Below are positions 40,635 to 49,757 of a stretch of 64,000 nt of DNA, piece by piece. A program made the translations under genes and the position numbers. Origin of the DNA: Streptomyces sp. NBC_00224. GTDB lineage: Bacteria > Actinomycetota > Actinomycetes > Streptomycetales > Streptomycetaceae. The DNA is taken from the NCBI RefSeq assembly GCF_041435195.1, contig NZ_CP108107.1:1-64000 (forward strand), in the 5' to 3' direction. The notes beneath the pieces were generated by a model. The model had not been told where the DNA came from and did not search any database. It saw only the letters and a list, made by a program, of their open reading frames with translations. The stretch's first letter is position 1, and each line of letters starts with the position of its first letter.

Positions 40635-40814
40635 GTGGGTGATGAGGAAGTCAAGCAATTCAACGTGTACCTGCCGATCTCGCTGATCAAGCAGGTCAAG
40701 TACCGGGCCATCGAGTCGGGCACGTCCTTGTCGGCGCTGGTCGCCGACGCCCTGCGTGCCTACCTCGACGACGCCCATGGGACCGGACGGCAACCGAACG
40801 AGGGGAAGAACTGA
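40635..40814 (+). CDS. Ribbon-helix-helix regulator
   Basis: The 59-residue protein is a CopG/Arc-type RHH: strand [20 protein letters not shown], then helix [18 protein letters not shown]. Start GTG 40635 has no clear ribosome site and may be leaderless. It is followed at 1 bp by the VOC gene, so they form an operon. The 8-bp CTAG array upstream is its probable operator. A toxin partner is not evident. Confidence 0.8.
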   Translation: MGDEEVKQFNVYLPISLIKQVKYRAIESGTSLSALVADALRAYLDDAHGTGRQPNEGKN

Positions 40815-40815
40815 C

Positions 40816-41190
40816 ATGGCGACTGAAGACATGGCGACCGAAGGAAAAGCCACCGAAGGCATCGAGGCCGTTTTCCTGACGACCCACAACTGGGGCAGGG
40901 CGGCGAAGTTCTTCCAGACGCTCGGCTACGAGCTGGAGTTCGCGACGGACCACAACTCCGCGCTGCTGCGCAACGGCGACGGCGCGTACGTGTTCATCGC
41001 CGAGGTCCCCGAGGACCAGGAGCCCCAGACGCGGATCGTGCTGAAGGTGCCCGACGCGGACGCCTTCCGCCCCGACGCGGACCTCGACGTGGTCACGCCG
41101 TTCGAGGACACCCATTACGGGACCAGGGAGATGACCGTACGCGACCCCGACGGGCGGGTGTGGAGCCTGCAGGCTCCCGGCAAGAACTGA
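40816..41190 (+). CDS. VOC/glyoxalase-family protein
   Basis: The 124-residue protein has the vicinal-oxygen-chelate fold: AVFLTTHNWGRAAKFFQTLG near the start and TREMTVRDPDGRVWSLQAPG at the end. Members bind metals or sequester antibiotics such as bleomycin. The N-terminus has a short repeat (MATEDMATEGKATEG). It is translationally close to the RHH gene and probably regulated by it. Confidence 0.85.
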   Translation: MATEDMATEGKATEGIEAVFLTTHNWGRAAKFFQTLGYELEFATDHNSALLRNGDGAYVFIAEVPEDQEPQTRIVLKVPDADAFRPDADLDVVTPFEDTHYGTREMTVRDPDGRVWSLQAPGKN

Positions 41191-41215
41191 TCACGCAGGA
41201 ACGGAGGGGAGCATC

Positions 41216-42100
41216 ATGAGGGGGAATATCGTGAAGGACGCGACAACCGACGAGCAGACCGCCGCACCGGACAACACCGCTGTACGTACCGCCCTGTGGC
41301 GGGCGATGCACGTTCAGGTCGACCCGGCCCCGCACATCATCGAGGACGAGATCGGTCTGCGGATCGCGGACCCCGGCGACGGCTGGCGCGAGCGCCCGGA
41401 CATGGACCCGCAGCGCACCAGCGGGTTGCGTGCGGCCATGGCGGCCCGCGCCCGTTTCGTCGAGGACCTGATCGTCGAACAGGCCGACGCCGGCGTCACC
41501 CAGTACGTCATCCTGGGCGCGGGCCTTGACACCTTCGCCCAGCGCAGGCCCGAGATCGCCTCCCGTCTGCGGATCTTCGAGGTGGACCAGCCGGGCCCGC
41601 AGGCCTGGAAGCGCCGCCGCCTGGCCGAACTCGGGTACGCCGTCCCCGAGTGGCTGCACCTGGTGCCGGTCGACTTCGAGGCGAACGAGAACTGGTGGGA
41701 GCAGCTGGCCGCCGCCGGATTCGACAGCTCCCGGCCCGCGGTCGTCGTCTCCACCGGCGTCACCATGTACCTCACCAAGGACGCCACCGCCGCCACCCTG
41801 CGCCAGATCGCCTCGCTCGCCCCCGGCTCGACGCTCGCCATGACGTTCCTGCTGCCGACCGAACTCGTCGACGCGGCCGACCGCCCCGGCCTGCGAGCCA
41901 GCGAGGAGGGCGCACGCGCGTCCGGCACGCCGTTCCTCAGCTTCTACGCCCCGCAGGAGATGCTGCACTTGGCCCGCGAGGCCGGTTTCCGGGACGCCCA
42001 TCATGTGTCGGCGGCGACGCATGCGGAGCGGTACTTCGCGGGGCGCGCCGACGGTCTGCGGCCGTCGAGCGGGGAGGATGTGCTGGTGGCGACGGTCTGA
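41216..42100 (+). CDS. SAM-dependent methyltransferase (LCMT-like)
   Basis: The 294-residue protein resembles the leucine-carboxymethyltransferase-like group common in actinomycetes: RTSGLRAAMAARARFVED, then YVILGAGLDTFAQRRPE as SAM motif I and FEVDQPGPQAWK as motif II. STGVTMYLTKDA matches the post-motif. Substrate unknown. GGAGGGGAG precedes ATG 41216. The 25-bp gap from the VOC gene suggests co-transcription. Confidence 0.87.
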   Translation: MRGNIVKDATTDEQTAAPDNTAVRTALWRAMHVQVDPAPHIIEDEIGLRIADPGDGWRERPDMDPQRTSGLRAAMAARARFVEDLIVEQADAGVTQYVILGAGLDTFAQRRPEIASRLRIFEVDQPGPQAWKRRRLAELGYAVPEWLHLVPVDFEANENWWEQLAAAGFDSSRPAVVVSTGVTMYLTKDATAATLRQIASLAPGSTLAMTFLLPTELVDAADRPGLRASEEGARASGTPFLSFYAPQEMLHLAREAGFRDAHHVSAATHAERYFAGRADGLRPSSGEDVLVATV

Positions 42101-42177
42101 CCGTGGCCGGGCACGTGCCGCCGCCCGCGCATGTGGCGAGCGGATGATCCGCTAGACCGTCCAGGGGAGGACATCAC

Positions 42178-42732
42178 ATGACGCAACAAGGAACGATCAC
42201 CGTAGAGCGCATCGACGGGTCGGCGGCCGCGCAGGTCGAGGACGCGTTCAGGCTGGTCTACGCCGAGGCATTCGCGGAACCGCCGTACAACGAGACCGCG
42301 GACGACGTCGCGGCCGCCTTCCGCCGTTTCGGCTCGCGGACCCGCGAGGGGATCTTCCGCGCCGCTCTGGCCCGTACCGGGGACGGCGAGCCTGTCGGCA
42401 TGGCGTACGGCTACCCGGTCGGGCCCGACACGGGATGGTGGGACCAGCTGACCGAGGCCGTTCCCGACGACATGCGACGTGAGGACGGACGCCGGACCTT
42501 CGGCCTGATGGAACTCGCCGTGCGCGGGCCGTGGCGCGGGCAGGGCGTCGCGCGCCGACTGCACGAGACGCTGACCGACGGCCTGGAGGCCGAGCGCGTA
42601 CTGCTCAACGTCCACCCGGCCAGCAAGGCCGCGTCGGCCGCCTACCGGGCCTGGGGGTACCGCAAGGTCGGCGAGGGGCACCCCTGGGAGGGGGCGGACC
42701 TCCGTGACGTGATGGTGCTCGACCTGCGGTGA
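42178..42732 (+). CDS. GNAT-family N-acetyltransferase
   Basis: The 184-residue protein has motif A LAVRGPWRGQGVARRLHE near residue 110 and motif B (VHPASKAASAAYRAWGY). ATG 42178 has GGGAGGA upstream. It shares blocks with the GNAT at 11086 and is likely a paralogue. It may be the last gene of the RHH-led operon. Confidence 0.86.
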   Translation: MTQQGTITVERIDGSAAAQVEDAFRLVYAEAFAEPPYNETADDVAAAFRRFGSRTREGIFRAALARTGDGEPVGMAYGYPVGPDTGWWDQLTEAVPDDMRREDGRRTFGLMELAVRGPWRGQGVARRLHETLTDGLEAERVLLNVHPASKAASAAYRAWGYRKVGEGHPWEGADLRDVMVLDLR

Positions 42733-42798
42733 ACGCCGGGGCCGGGCGTCCCGCGATGAACGGAGCCCCCGGTGACCCCGGGCGCTCCAGAAGGTGGG

Positions 42799-43914
42799 TC
42801 AGCGGCCCCCACCCCGCCGCTCCCGTACATACGCGGCCGCCCACCCCCGCGCCCGCGCGTACCCCGCACACCACCACAGCAGAGGCGCCGCCCGAGTGCC
42901 TCGGGCCAGCAGGAAGCGCTGGTTGTGGACGGTGTCGGGGCGCCAGTGGTGTTTGTACGGCTCGTTGCCGCGCAGCAGGCTCAGTACCGTGCGGCCGGTG
43001 CCGTCGAGGCGGCGGGTGGACGCGCGCATCAGCATCGCCGCCACGTCCACCTTGCGCTCGCGCAGGGCGGGGTGGGCGCCGTAGAGGTAGCCGCCCGCCA
43101 GGGACGGGGACTGGAGGGTGAGGTCGGCGGCGACCACCTCGCCGTCGAGGGTGAATTCAGTCAGGGCCGCCTCCCCCTGCGCCACCATCAGGCGTACCGA
43201 CCGGGCCAGGTGCTCGGCGAACCGGGGCCGTACGTGCTCCGGGGTCACCCCGCGACCGCTCCACTGCAACCGGTGCAGGGCGAGGAGGGACGCCAGGGCC
43301 GTCCCGACCTCCTCGGGAGGGACCTGCCGTTCCTTCACCCCCAGTGCGTCGATCTTGCGGAGTTTCGCCCGGACCCGTTGGGCCGGTTTCGCCGACAGGC
43401 GGGTCAGGAGCTCGTCCAGGGGGGCGGCCGGGAGCTCCAGGCAGGCCGAGTCCGGCAGGCGTACCCGCGCGCCCGGCCACAGCTCGTGCAGCCGTTCCGC
43501 CGCGCCGCCCGGCCGTACCTCGCGGAGGTCGACGAGCGCGCCCCCCGCCGCCTCCCGCACCGCCGCCACCAGCGCCCGCGCCGCCTCGTCCCGGCAGTCG
43601 TCGTCCAGCAGTACGTCCGTGAAGTCGGAGATCGGGCCGCCCAGCGGCACCAGGGTGCGCAGCGGGCGGAAGAGCAGCATCAGCGGGGCCGCCGCGACCA
43701 GTTCGCCGCCCCGGCGCACCAGGACGACGCGCAGCCGGCCGGTCACGCCGTACGACGTCCACCACGAGTGCAGCCAGGCGTGGCTCTGGAACGGGGTCGC
43801 CGTGCGGCAGCGGCCGTGCAGCCGCCGCCACTCGGGCGCCAGCGCCGCGAACCGGCCGGTGTCCGCGCACACTTCGCCCACCAGGGCGGTGGTCTCCGAC
43901 GCGACGACCGTCAC
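42799..43914 (-). CDS. CelD/BcsL-type GNAT acyltransferase
   Basis: The 371-residue protein has the CelD-like layout seen in exopolysaccharide clusters: AWLHSWWTSYG near residue 48, LRVVLVRRGGELVAAAPLML, then a C-terminal GNAT fold with LDGEVVAADLTLQ and GYLYGAHPALRE. Such proteins are thought to acylate cell-surface polysaccharide. GTG 43914 overlaps the upstream stop as GTGA. It is the last gene of the polysaccharide operon. Confidence 0.8.
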   Translation of the reverse strand: MTVVASETTALVGEVCADTGRFAALAPEWRRLHGRCRTATPFQSHAWLHSWWTSYGVTGRLRVVLVRRGGELVAAAPLMLLFRPLRTLVPLGGPISDFTDVLLDDDCRDEAARALVAAVREAAGGALVDLREVRPGGAAERLHELWPGARVRLPDSACLELPAAPLDELLTRLSAKPAQRVRAKLRKIDALGVKERQVPPEEVGTALASLLALHRLQWSGRGVTPEHVRPRFAEHLARSVRLMVAQGEAALTEFTLDGEVVAADLTLQSPSLAGGYLYGAHPALRERKVDVAAMLMRASTRRLDGTGRTVLSLLRGNEPYKHHWRPDTVHNQRFLLARGTRAAPLLWWCAGYARARGWAAAYVRERRGGGR

Positions 43915-44555
43915 CGGGCGCCCCCGTACGGCACCCCGGCGGGCAGGGCCGGAGCCGGCACGGGCGCGCTCTCGCGCCGCTTGGGCCGTACGAGCAGGAT
44001 CAGGCCGCCCGCCAGGCCCCCGGCGCAGCCGCCGACCAGGGCGGTGAGGGAGGCGGGCGCCGACGACGGGTCGACGGGCTTGGCGGCGCGCGAGAACTGG
44101 ACCAGGCGTACGCCCGTGCTCGACTGCGTGTGCTCGCCGTTGACCGTGAGCGCGCGGGCCACCGCGTTGGCGATGTCGGCGGCTTCGCCCGGCCGGTGCG
44201 AGGTGCCCGTGATGGCGATCATCGGCGCGTCCGGTGAGGTCGCCGTCTGCACATTGCGGCGGATCGTGTCGGCGGGCACGCCCGCCCAGGCCTGCGCGTC
44301 ACCGATCACCGCGACCTGCGTGGCGACCCGCCCGTACGCCTGGGCGAAGCCGAGGGCGGTGGCGGGGTCCGACTTGCCGGTGGGTGTGACCACGACATAG
44401 CTGGTCGCGCTGTACTCGGCCGGCCGCACCAGCCCGTACACGCCGCCCGCCGCCGCGGCGAGCAGCGCGCACACGGGCAGCGGCCACCATCTCGGCAGCG
44501 GCCGGGTGCCCCGGTGGGACCGCATCGGGCGCCACGCCCTGCGGGATTCGCTCAT
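43911..44555 (-). CDS. Wzz-like chain-length/transport membrane protein
   Basis: The 214-residue protein has two membrane helices (PVCALLAAAAGGVYGLV near residue 30 and LVGGCAGGLAGGLILLV near 180) around an extracytoplasmic region with PAEYSATSYVVVTPTG. This is the topology of Wzz/polysaccharide co-polymerase proteins. No kinase domain is attached. ATG 44555 overlaps the upstream stop by 4 bp. It probably sets polymer length with the Wzy-like protein at 48385. Confidence 0.8.
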   Translation of the reverse strand: MSESRRAWRPMRSHRGTRPLPRWWPLPVCALLAAAAGGVYGLVRPAEYSATSYVVVTPTGKSDPATALGFAQAYGRVATQVAVIGDAQAWAGVPADTIRRNVQTATSPDAPMIAITGTSHRPGEAADIANAVARALTVNGEHTQSSTGVRLVQFSRAAKPVDPSSAPASLTALVGGCAGGLAGGLILLVRPKRRESAPVPAPALPAGVPYGGAR

Positions 44556-45733
44556 CGTGCGCTCACTCCTGAGGTGACTGAGGGGTCTGTGGGAACTCGC
44601 TGGTTGAGTACGGGAGTCGTGCCGTGCAGGGCCGCCTCGTAGACCGCCGTCAGGCGGGCCGCCGCGGTGGCCACCGTGTAGTGCGCCACCGCCGGGGGCG
44701 CGGGCAGGCGCCCACCCGCCGTGGCGCGTACGGCCCGCAGCGCCTCGGTGAAGCCCGCCGCGTCGGCCCGTACCGCGCCCGGCGCCTGGCCGGGGGGCAG
44801 GTCGTCGACAGCGGGGCAGGTCGTGTAGACGACCGGGAGGCCCGCCGCCAGGGCCTCCACCACGGCTAGGCCGAACGCCTCGTCGGCGGAGGGGGAGGCG
44901 AGGACGTCCATCGCGGCGAGGAGGGTGGGGAGGTCGAGCCCCCCGCCCGTACCGCCGCTCGCGCCTTCGTACGCGCACTCGCCCGCGAAGCACACCCGCC
45001 CGGCCACCCCGAGCCGCGCCGCGAGCGCCCGCAGCGCCGCCTCCTGCTCCCCGCCGCCCACAAGCAGCAGATGCGCGCCGGGCAGTTGGGGCAGGTCCCG
45101 GACCAGGGTGTCGAAGCGTTTGCCCGCGACCAGGCGGCCGACCCCGCCGACGACGAAGGCGTCCTGCGGCAGCCCCAGGAGGGTGCGCGCCTGGGCCCGT
45201 AGGACCGGATCGAAGCGGAAGCGGTCCGCGTCGATGCCGTTGGGGACCACGTGGATGCGGCGGGCGGGCACGCCCCACTCCCGCAGCCGCCGTGCGATCG
45301 TCGCGGAGACGGCGACCGTGGAGGTGCCGAGGCGCTCCGACGCCAGATACAGGGCGCGCACTCCGGCGCCGAGCGGGCGGCCCTCGATGGTGGCGGCGCC
45401 CAGGGAGTGCTCGGTGGCCACGACCGCGCGCACCCCGGCGAGCCGGGCGGCGGCCCGCCCGTACAGGCAGGCGCGGTAGAGATGGGTGTGGACCAGGTCG
45501 TAGCGGCCCTGGCGGATCAGGCGGGTGAGGCGGGGGAGTGCGCTCAGGTCGCGGTTACCGGTCATGCCCAGGTGTCTTACGTTCACCCCGTCGGCGGCCA
45601 GGCCTTCGGCGACGGCGCCCGGGTTGGTGAGGGTGACCACCTCGCAGGAGGCGGGCAACTGCCGTACCAGCAGGCGCAGTTGCTGTTCGGCGCCGCCCAC
45701 GCCGAGGCCGGTGATGACGTGCAGGACTCTCAC
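44552..45733 (-). CDS. Glycosyltransferase family 4
   Basis: The 393-residue GT-B protein has the N-terminal VLHVITGLGVGGAEQQLRLL loop, DLVHTHLYRACLYG, and the C-terminal VVPNGIDADRF and SPSADEAFGLAVVEALAAG (EX7E) nucleotide-sugar motifs. It transfers a sugar from an NDP donor to the growing lipid-linked polymer. GTG 45733 overlaps the deacetylase stop. Sugar specificity cannot be read. Confidence 0.9.
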   Translation of the reverse strand: MRVLHVITGLGVGGAEQQLRLLVRQLPASCEVVTLTNPGAVAEGLAADGVNVRHLGMTGNRDLSALPRLTRLIRQGRYDLVHTHLYRACLYGRAAARLAGVRAVVATEHSLGAATIEGRPLGAGVRALYLASERLGTSTVAVSATIARRLREWGVPARRIHVVPNGIDADRFRFDPVLRAQARTLLGLPQDAFVVGGVGRLVAGKRFDTLVRDLPQLPGAHLLLVGGGEQEAALRALAARLGVAGRVCFAGECAYEGASGGTGGGLDLPTLLAAMDVLASPSADEAFGLAVVEALAAGLPVVYTTCPAVDDLPPGQAPGAVRADAAGFTEALRAVRATAGGRLPAPPAVAHYTVATAAARLTAVYEAALHGTTPVLNQRVPTDPSVTSGVSAR

Positions 45734-46602
45734 GGGGCCTCCGGGTCCGGTACGCGTGCGTCGCGCGGCTCGACCGGTTCGGCCGGCTCGACCGGCCCGA
45801 CCGGTTCGCTCGGTGCGCGCGGCGGGCCGAGCACCGACGGGCGGTCCTCGGGGACGAACCCGGCCCCCGGGCCGTCCCCGGGCGGGCGGCGCCGCCAGCG
45901 GTGCAGCCTGCGTTTGAGGTGCAGGCGCAGCGCGGTGTCGCTCTCGCCGATGTGGACGCGCGGCAGGGCGTAACGGCCGGTCAGGGGGCCGGGATTGATG
46001 GCGCAGGCGTAGCTGTAGCCGGCCGCGCGCACCGCGTCGAGGGCCCGCTGGTCGACCGTTCCGTACGGGTAGCAGAAGCCCAGCACGTCCCGGCCGGTCA
46101 GCTCGCGCAGCAGGGCGCGGCTCTCCTCGGTCTCGCGGCGCAGGGTGTCGTCGTCGACGGTGGTGAGGTCGGTGTGGAGCAGGCCGTGCGAGCCGATCTC
46201 CATGCCCCAGGTCAGGGCGCGCCGGATGCCGCGTTCGTCCAGGAGGGGGCGGCGCGGGCCGAGCGGGTCCCAGTCGTTGGCGCCGCCCAGGCGCCCGGGC
46301 AGGGCGAACAGGGTGGCGGTGCAGTCGTAGCGGCGCAGCAGCGGCAGCGCCTCCTCGGCGAAGTCGGCGTACCCGTCGTCGAAGGTGAGGCCCACCAGGC
46401 GGGTGCCGCCGCCCGCCGCGCGGGCCCGCAGCAGCCGGGCCATGCCGACGCCGAGCAGCCCCCGGGCGCGCAGCCAGCGCAGCTGCCGCTCCAGCCGGCG
46501 GGGGGTGACGGTGATGTTGTACGGGTCGTCCGCGCGGGCGTCGGCGCGGGCGCCGACCGAGTGGTACATCGCGGCCCACAGGGCGGGGGTGTCAACGGGC
46601 AT
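45730..46602 (-). CDS. Polysaccharide deacetylase (NodB fold)
   Basis: The 290-residue protein has the NodB motifs TFDDGYADF (metal Asp), EIGSHGLLHTDLT (HxxxH) and CYPYGTVDQRAL (motif 3). It removes acetyl groups from amino-sugars in a polymer. No signal peptide is evident, so it may act before export or be released otherwise. The C-terminal tail is a Pro/Glu repeat (EPVGPVEPAEPVEP). ATG 46602 lies 11 bp inside the MurJ-like gene. Confidence 0.88.
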   Translation of the reverse strand: MPVDTPALWAAMYHSVGARADARADDPYNITVTPRRLERQLRWLRARGLLGVGMARLLRARAAGGGTRLVGLTFDDGYADFAEEALPLLRRYDCTATLFALPGRLGGANDWDPLGPRRPLLDERGIRRALTWGMEIGSHGLLHTDLTTVDDDTLRRETEESRALLRELTGRDVLGFCYPYGTVDQRALDAVRAAGYSYACAINPGPLTGRYALPRVHIGESDTALRLHLKRRLHRWRRRPPGDGPGAGFVPEDRPSVLGPPRAPSEPVGPVEPAEPVEPRDARVPDPEAP

Positions 46603-48388
46603 GCCTCAGCCTTCGGGTGACGGGGCGGGACATCAGACGGAACAGGGCCAGGAGGAGGGCGAGGGGGGCGAAGCCGCGTACCCGCGCGGCGCGGGCCAGG
46701 GCGAGGAAGACGGCCACGGCCGCGAGCGCGCCGGTGGCGATCGCGGCGGCCGGGTCGGCGACGCGGGCCGCGCACCACCAGCAGACGGCGGTCGCCCCGG
46801 CCCCGGCGGCGGTCAGTTTCAGCAGTTCGCCGCCGACCCGGCCCCGGGCGAGCCCGACCGAGCGGCGGCCGGTCCCGGCGAGCAGCAGCAGGGCGCCGGT
46901 GACGATGCCGAGCGCGTTGGCGGCGGCGATGCCGCGCGCCCCCCAGAGGGGCGCGGCCCACGCCCCGGCGGCGGCCGTCACCGCGAGGCACACCAGCATG
47001 GTGACGGCCGGGTACCAGGTGGGGCGGGCCGCCGAGAAGTACGAGCGGACCAGGACGCCCACCATGGTCTGGGCGAGCAGGCCCAGCGCGTACACGCGCA
47101 TCACGGCGGCGGTGGCGGCGGTGTCGGCCGGGCCGAACGCGCCGCGCTGGAACAGCACTTCGACGATCTGCGGGGCGCAGCCGATGACGACGGCGCCGCC
47201 GAGCAGCACGATCGCGCCCGCCACCAGCAGGTCGCCCTCGACGCGCCGCCGGGCCAGCTCGGTCTCGCCCGCCGCCAGCGCCCGGGCGACCAGGGGGAAG
47301 GTGACCGTGCAGAGCATCAGGGAGAGCACCATCGGCATCTGCGCCACTTTCTGGGCGTAGTTGAGGTGCGAGATGGCCCCGGCGGGCAGCGGGGCCGCGA
47401 GGTGGCGCTCGACGAGGGTCTGGCACTGGCGGCTGAGCGCGAAGACGACGACGGGGGCGACCATGGCCAGGCGCAGGGCGCCGGTGGGCTCCTTCGGGGT
47501 GGCGGGCTTCTGGGCGGCGGGCTTCTCGGGGCCGGGCAGTGCGCGGGGCGCGGGCAGTGCGCGGGGTCCGGGGCCCGGATGCCGGCCGCGACCCCGGCCG
47601 CCGCGCGGGCGTGCGGCGCGCCCCAGCAGCCCGTGCAGCCAACCGTCCCCCCACGGCGCCCCGCGCCGCCGCCGCATCCCGCGCCACAGCGACGGCGCCT
47701 GGGCCGCCACCATCAGGCAGCCGCCTGCCGCGACCCCGGCCGCCGCCGCCCGTACGCCCCAGTGGCCGCCGAAGGTGAGCAGCACGGTGATGATGCCGAC
47801 GTTGTACGCCACGTAGATCGTCGCCGGGGCGAGGAAGCGGCCGTGGCCGCGCAGGGCGGCGCTGCAGTATCCGGCGAGCCCGAAGGTGAGCGCGCAGGTC
47901 GAGGTGGCGCGGGTGCAGTCGACGGCAAGCCCCGGCTCGGGCAGCCCGGGGGCGAGCAGCTCCACCAGGGCGGGCGCCGTCGCGATCAGCAGGGCGGCGA
48001 CCGCCGCCAGCGCCAGCATGAGGCGGGGCAGGGTTGCCGCGACCAGCGCCCGGACCGGGTCGGGGCCGCCGTGCCCGCGCCGCACCGCCGCGAGGCTGAA
48101 CGCCGGTACGAGCACGAGGGCGAGCCCGTCCTCGATGAGCAGGGTGGCCGCGACCTCCGGCACCGTCCACGCCACCAGGAACGCGTCGGTGCCGGTGTCC
48201 GCGCCGAAGACGTGCGCGAACGTCTGGTCGCGCAGCAGCCCGAGCACCGCTCCCGCCACGGTCAGCGCGGCGGTGACGGCGGCCGCCCGGGCCAGGAATC
48301 CGCCGGAGGGGGAGTGCGGGCGGTGGTCCGCGGCCTGACGGTCCGTCGGCGCGGGCCCCGGCAACGCAGTACGGGAGGCGTCGCTCAT
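46592..48388 (-). CDS. MurJ/Wzx-type lipid flippase
   Basis: The 598-residue protein has about 14 hydrophobic helices and the MviN/MurJ signature (VLGLLRDQTFAHVFGA near residue 45, SHLNYAQKVAQMPMVLSLML near 350, VEVLFQRGAFGPADT). A Pro/Arg-rich cytoplasmic insertion separates the two halves. In this operon it should flip the lipid-linked oligosaccharide rather than lipid II. ATG 48388 overlaps the polymerase stop by 4 bp. Confidence 0.9.
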   Translation of the reverse strand: MSDASRTALPGPAPTDRQAADHRPHSPSGGFLARAAAVTAALTVAGAVLGLLRDQTFAHVFGADTGTDAFLVAWTVPEVAATLLIEDGLALVLVPAFSLAAVRRGHGGPDPVRALVAATLPRLMLALAAVAALLIATAPALVELLAPGLPEPGLAVDCTRATSTCALTFGLAGYCSAALRGHGRFLAPATIYVAYNVGIITVLLTFGGHWGVRAAAAGVAAGGCLMVAAQAPSLWRGMRRRRGAPWGDGWLHGLLGRAARPRGGRGRGRHPGPGPRALPAPRALPGPEKPAAQKPATPKEPTGALRLAMVAPVVVFALSRQCQTLVERHLAAPLPAGAISHLNYAQKVAQMPMVLSLMLCTVTFPLVARALAAGETELARRRVEGDLLVAGAIVLLGGAVVIGCAPQIVEVLFQRGAFGPADTAATAAVMRVYALGLLAQTMVGVLVRSYFSAARPTWYPAVTMLVCLAVTAAAGAWAAPLWGARGIAAANALGIVTGALLLLAGTGRRSVGLARGRVGGELLKLTAAGAGATAVCWWCAARVADPAAAIATGALAAVAVFLALARAARVRGFAPLALLLALFRLMSRPVTRRLRHAR

Positions 48389-49755
48389 GGCCGTGCGGCC
48401 TCTCCGGCGCCGTCCCGGCGTCCCAGCGCCCACCACGCGGCAAGGCCGAGCGCGAAGGCGGTCAGGACGGTGGAGGGGCCGCCGATGTCGCCGTAGAAGA
48501 AGTCGACGAGGAGCCAGAGGAGGAGACCGGTGGCGGCGAGGCCGCAGTCCCTGTCCCCGTGGTGGCCCGGGGCCCTGGTCGCCGCGTACAGCCGTCGCAG
48601 CGCGCACACCAGCAGTGCCGCCCAGCCTGCCACCAGCGTGCACACCCCCACCAGGCCCTGTTCGCTCAGGACCAGGAGGTACATGTTGTGCGGGGAGAGC
48701 AGTGGCTGGCGGCGGAAGGCGGCGCCCGCGCCCGCCGTGTCGCTGCCCGACGACAGGGCGAGCGGGGCGTGGCTGTCGCGGTGGGCCGGGAAGCCCTTGA
48801 GGCCGACGCCGGTCAGCGGCGACTCGCGCCACATCCCGGCGGCCGCGCTCCACAGCGTGTACCGGTCGGTGACCGACTGGTCGGGTGCGTCGGCCACTTG
48901 CGTGATGCTGGTCAGGCGCTCCTGGAGCAGCGCGGTCCCGACCCCGGCGCCGCCCACCACGACCACGGCGAGCGCGATGGCGGTCACCGCGACGCGCAGG
49001 GCCCGCCGTACGCCCGCCAGGAGCAGCAGCACCACGCAGGTGACGGCCGTCGCGATCCAGGCGCCGCGGCTGAACGACAGCGCGAGCGGCAGGAGCAGCA
49101 GCCCCGCGCACACCAGCGCGGCCGGGCGCTGGGCGCGGCCCGCGCGGGCGTCGGGGGCGAGCGCGAAGGCGACCGCGGCCACAAGCCCGTACGCGACGAC
49201 GGTCGCCATGCCCATGATGTCGGAGGCGCCGAAGGTGCCGACCGCGCGGATGTCCTCGCCCATGTACGAGGCGCCGGTCGCGGTGAGGTACTGGTGCACG
49301 CCCACCGCGCCCTCGAACAGGGCGAGCGCCACCAGCGCCGCGGTGACCACCGTGAAGTCCCGCCGGTCGCGCACCAGGAGCAGTACCGAGACGGGTACGA
49401 GGACGAAGATCTGGAGGTAGCGGGCCATCCCGGCGAGCGCCTCGCCCGGGTCGGCGGCCCCGGCGGCGGCCACCGCGATCCCGGTGGCGGCGACCGCGAA
49501 CACCCCGGCCGCCGGCCGCGTCAGGGGCCGCGCCCCGGACCGCAGCGACGAGCCGAGCGCGCACAGGACGAGGATGCCGGAGGCGGCGTCCGCGAGCGTT
49601 CCGCCCGAGCCCTCGGCGCCCGCGCCGCCCGGCGGCGGCACCGCGAGCAGGACGAGGACGGCGAGCAGGGGGAGGAGGTGTACGTGGCGGCGCACGGCCG
49701 CCGTTAAGGCAGGCGGGGCCGTGGTCCGGGGCGTCGCCGCCGTGGTCTGAGCCAT
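48385..49755 (-). CDS. O-antigen ligase/polymerase-like (Wzy)
   Basis: The 456-residue protein has about ten helices and the Wzy_C type loop (SPLTGVGLKGFPAHRDSH, then SPHNMYLLVLSEQGLVG) with the conserved PHN. It would polymerise or ligate the repeat unit on the outer face. ATG 49755 starts 2 bp after the upstream stop. Location between the flippase and the initiating transferase supports the Wzx/Wzy pathway. Confidence 0.86.
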   Translation of the reverse strand: MAQTTAATPRTTAPPALTAAVRRHVHLLPLLAVLVLLAVPPPGGAGAEGSGGTLADAASGILVLCALGSSLRSGARPLTRPAAGVFAVAATGIAVAAAGAADPGEALAGMARYLQIFVLVPVSVLLLVRDRRDFTVVTAALVALALFEGAVGVHQYLTATGASYMGEDIRAVGTFGASDIMGMATVVAYGLVAAVAFALAPDARAGRAQRPAALVCAGLLLLPLALSFSRGAWIATAVTCVVLLLLAGVRRALRVAVTAIALAVVVVGGAGVGTALLQERLTSITQVADAPDQSVTDRYTLWSAAAGMWRESPLTGVGLKGFPAHRDSHAPLALSSGSDTAGAGAAFRRQPLLSPHNMYLLVLSEQGLVGVCTLVAGWAALLVCALRRLYAATRAPGHHGDRDCGLAATGLLLWLLVDFFYGDIGGPSTVLTAFALGLAAWWALGRRDGAGEAARP

Positions 49756-49757
49756 CG

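Noticed and set aside
40635..41190. RHH gene and VOC neighbour as a toxin-antitoxin pair
   Set aside because: The downstream protein is a VOC-fold protein, not a known toxin fold; operon with self-regulation is sufficient.
46385..48496. Very long plus-strand open frame opposite the MurJ-like gene
   Set aside because: Its translation is low-complexity Gly/Arg/Gln sequence, typical of antisense to GC-rich coding DNA, while the minus strand has clear family motifs.
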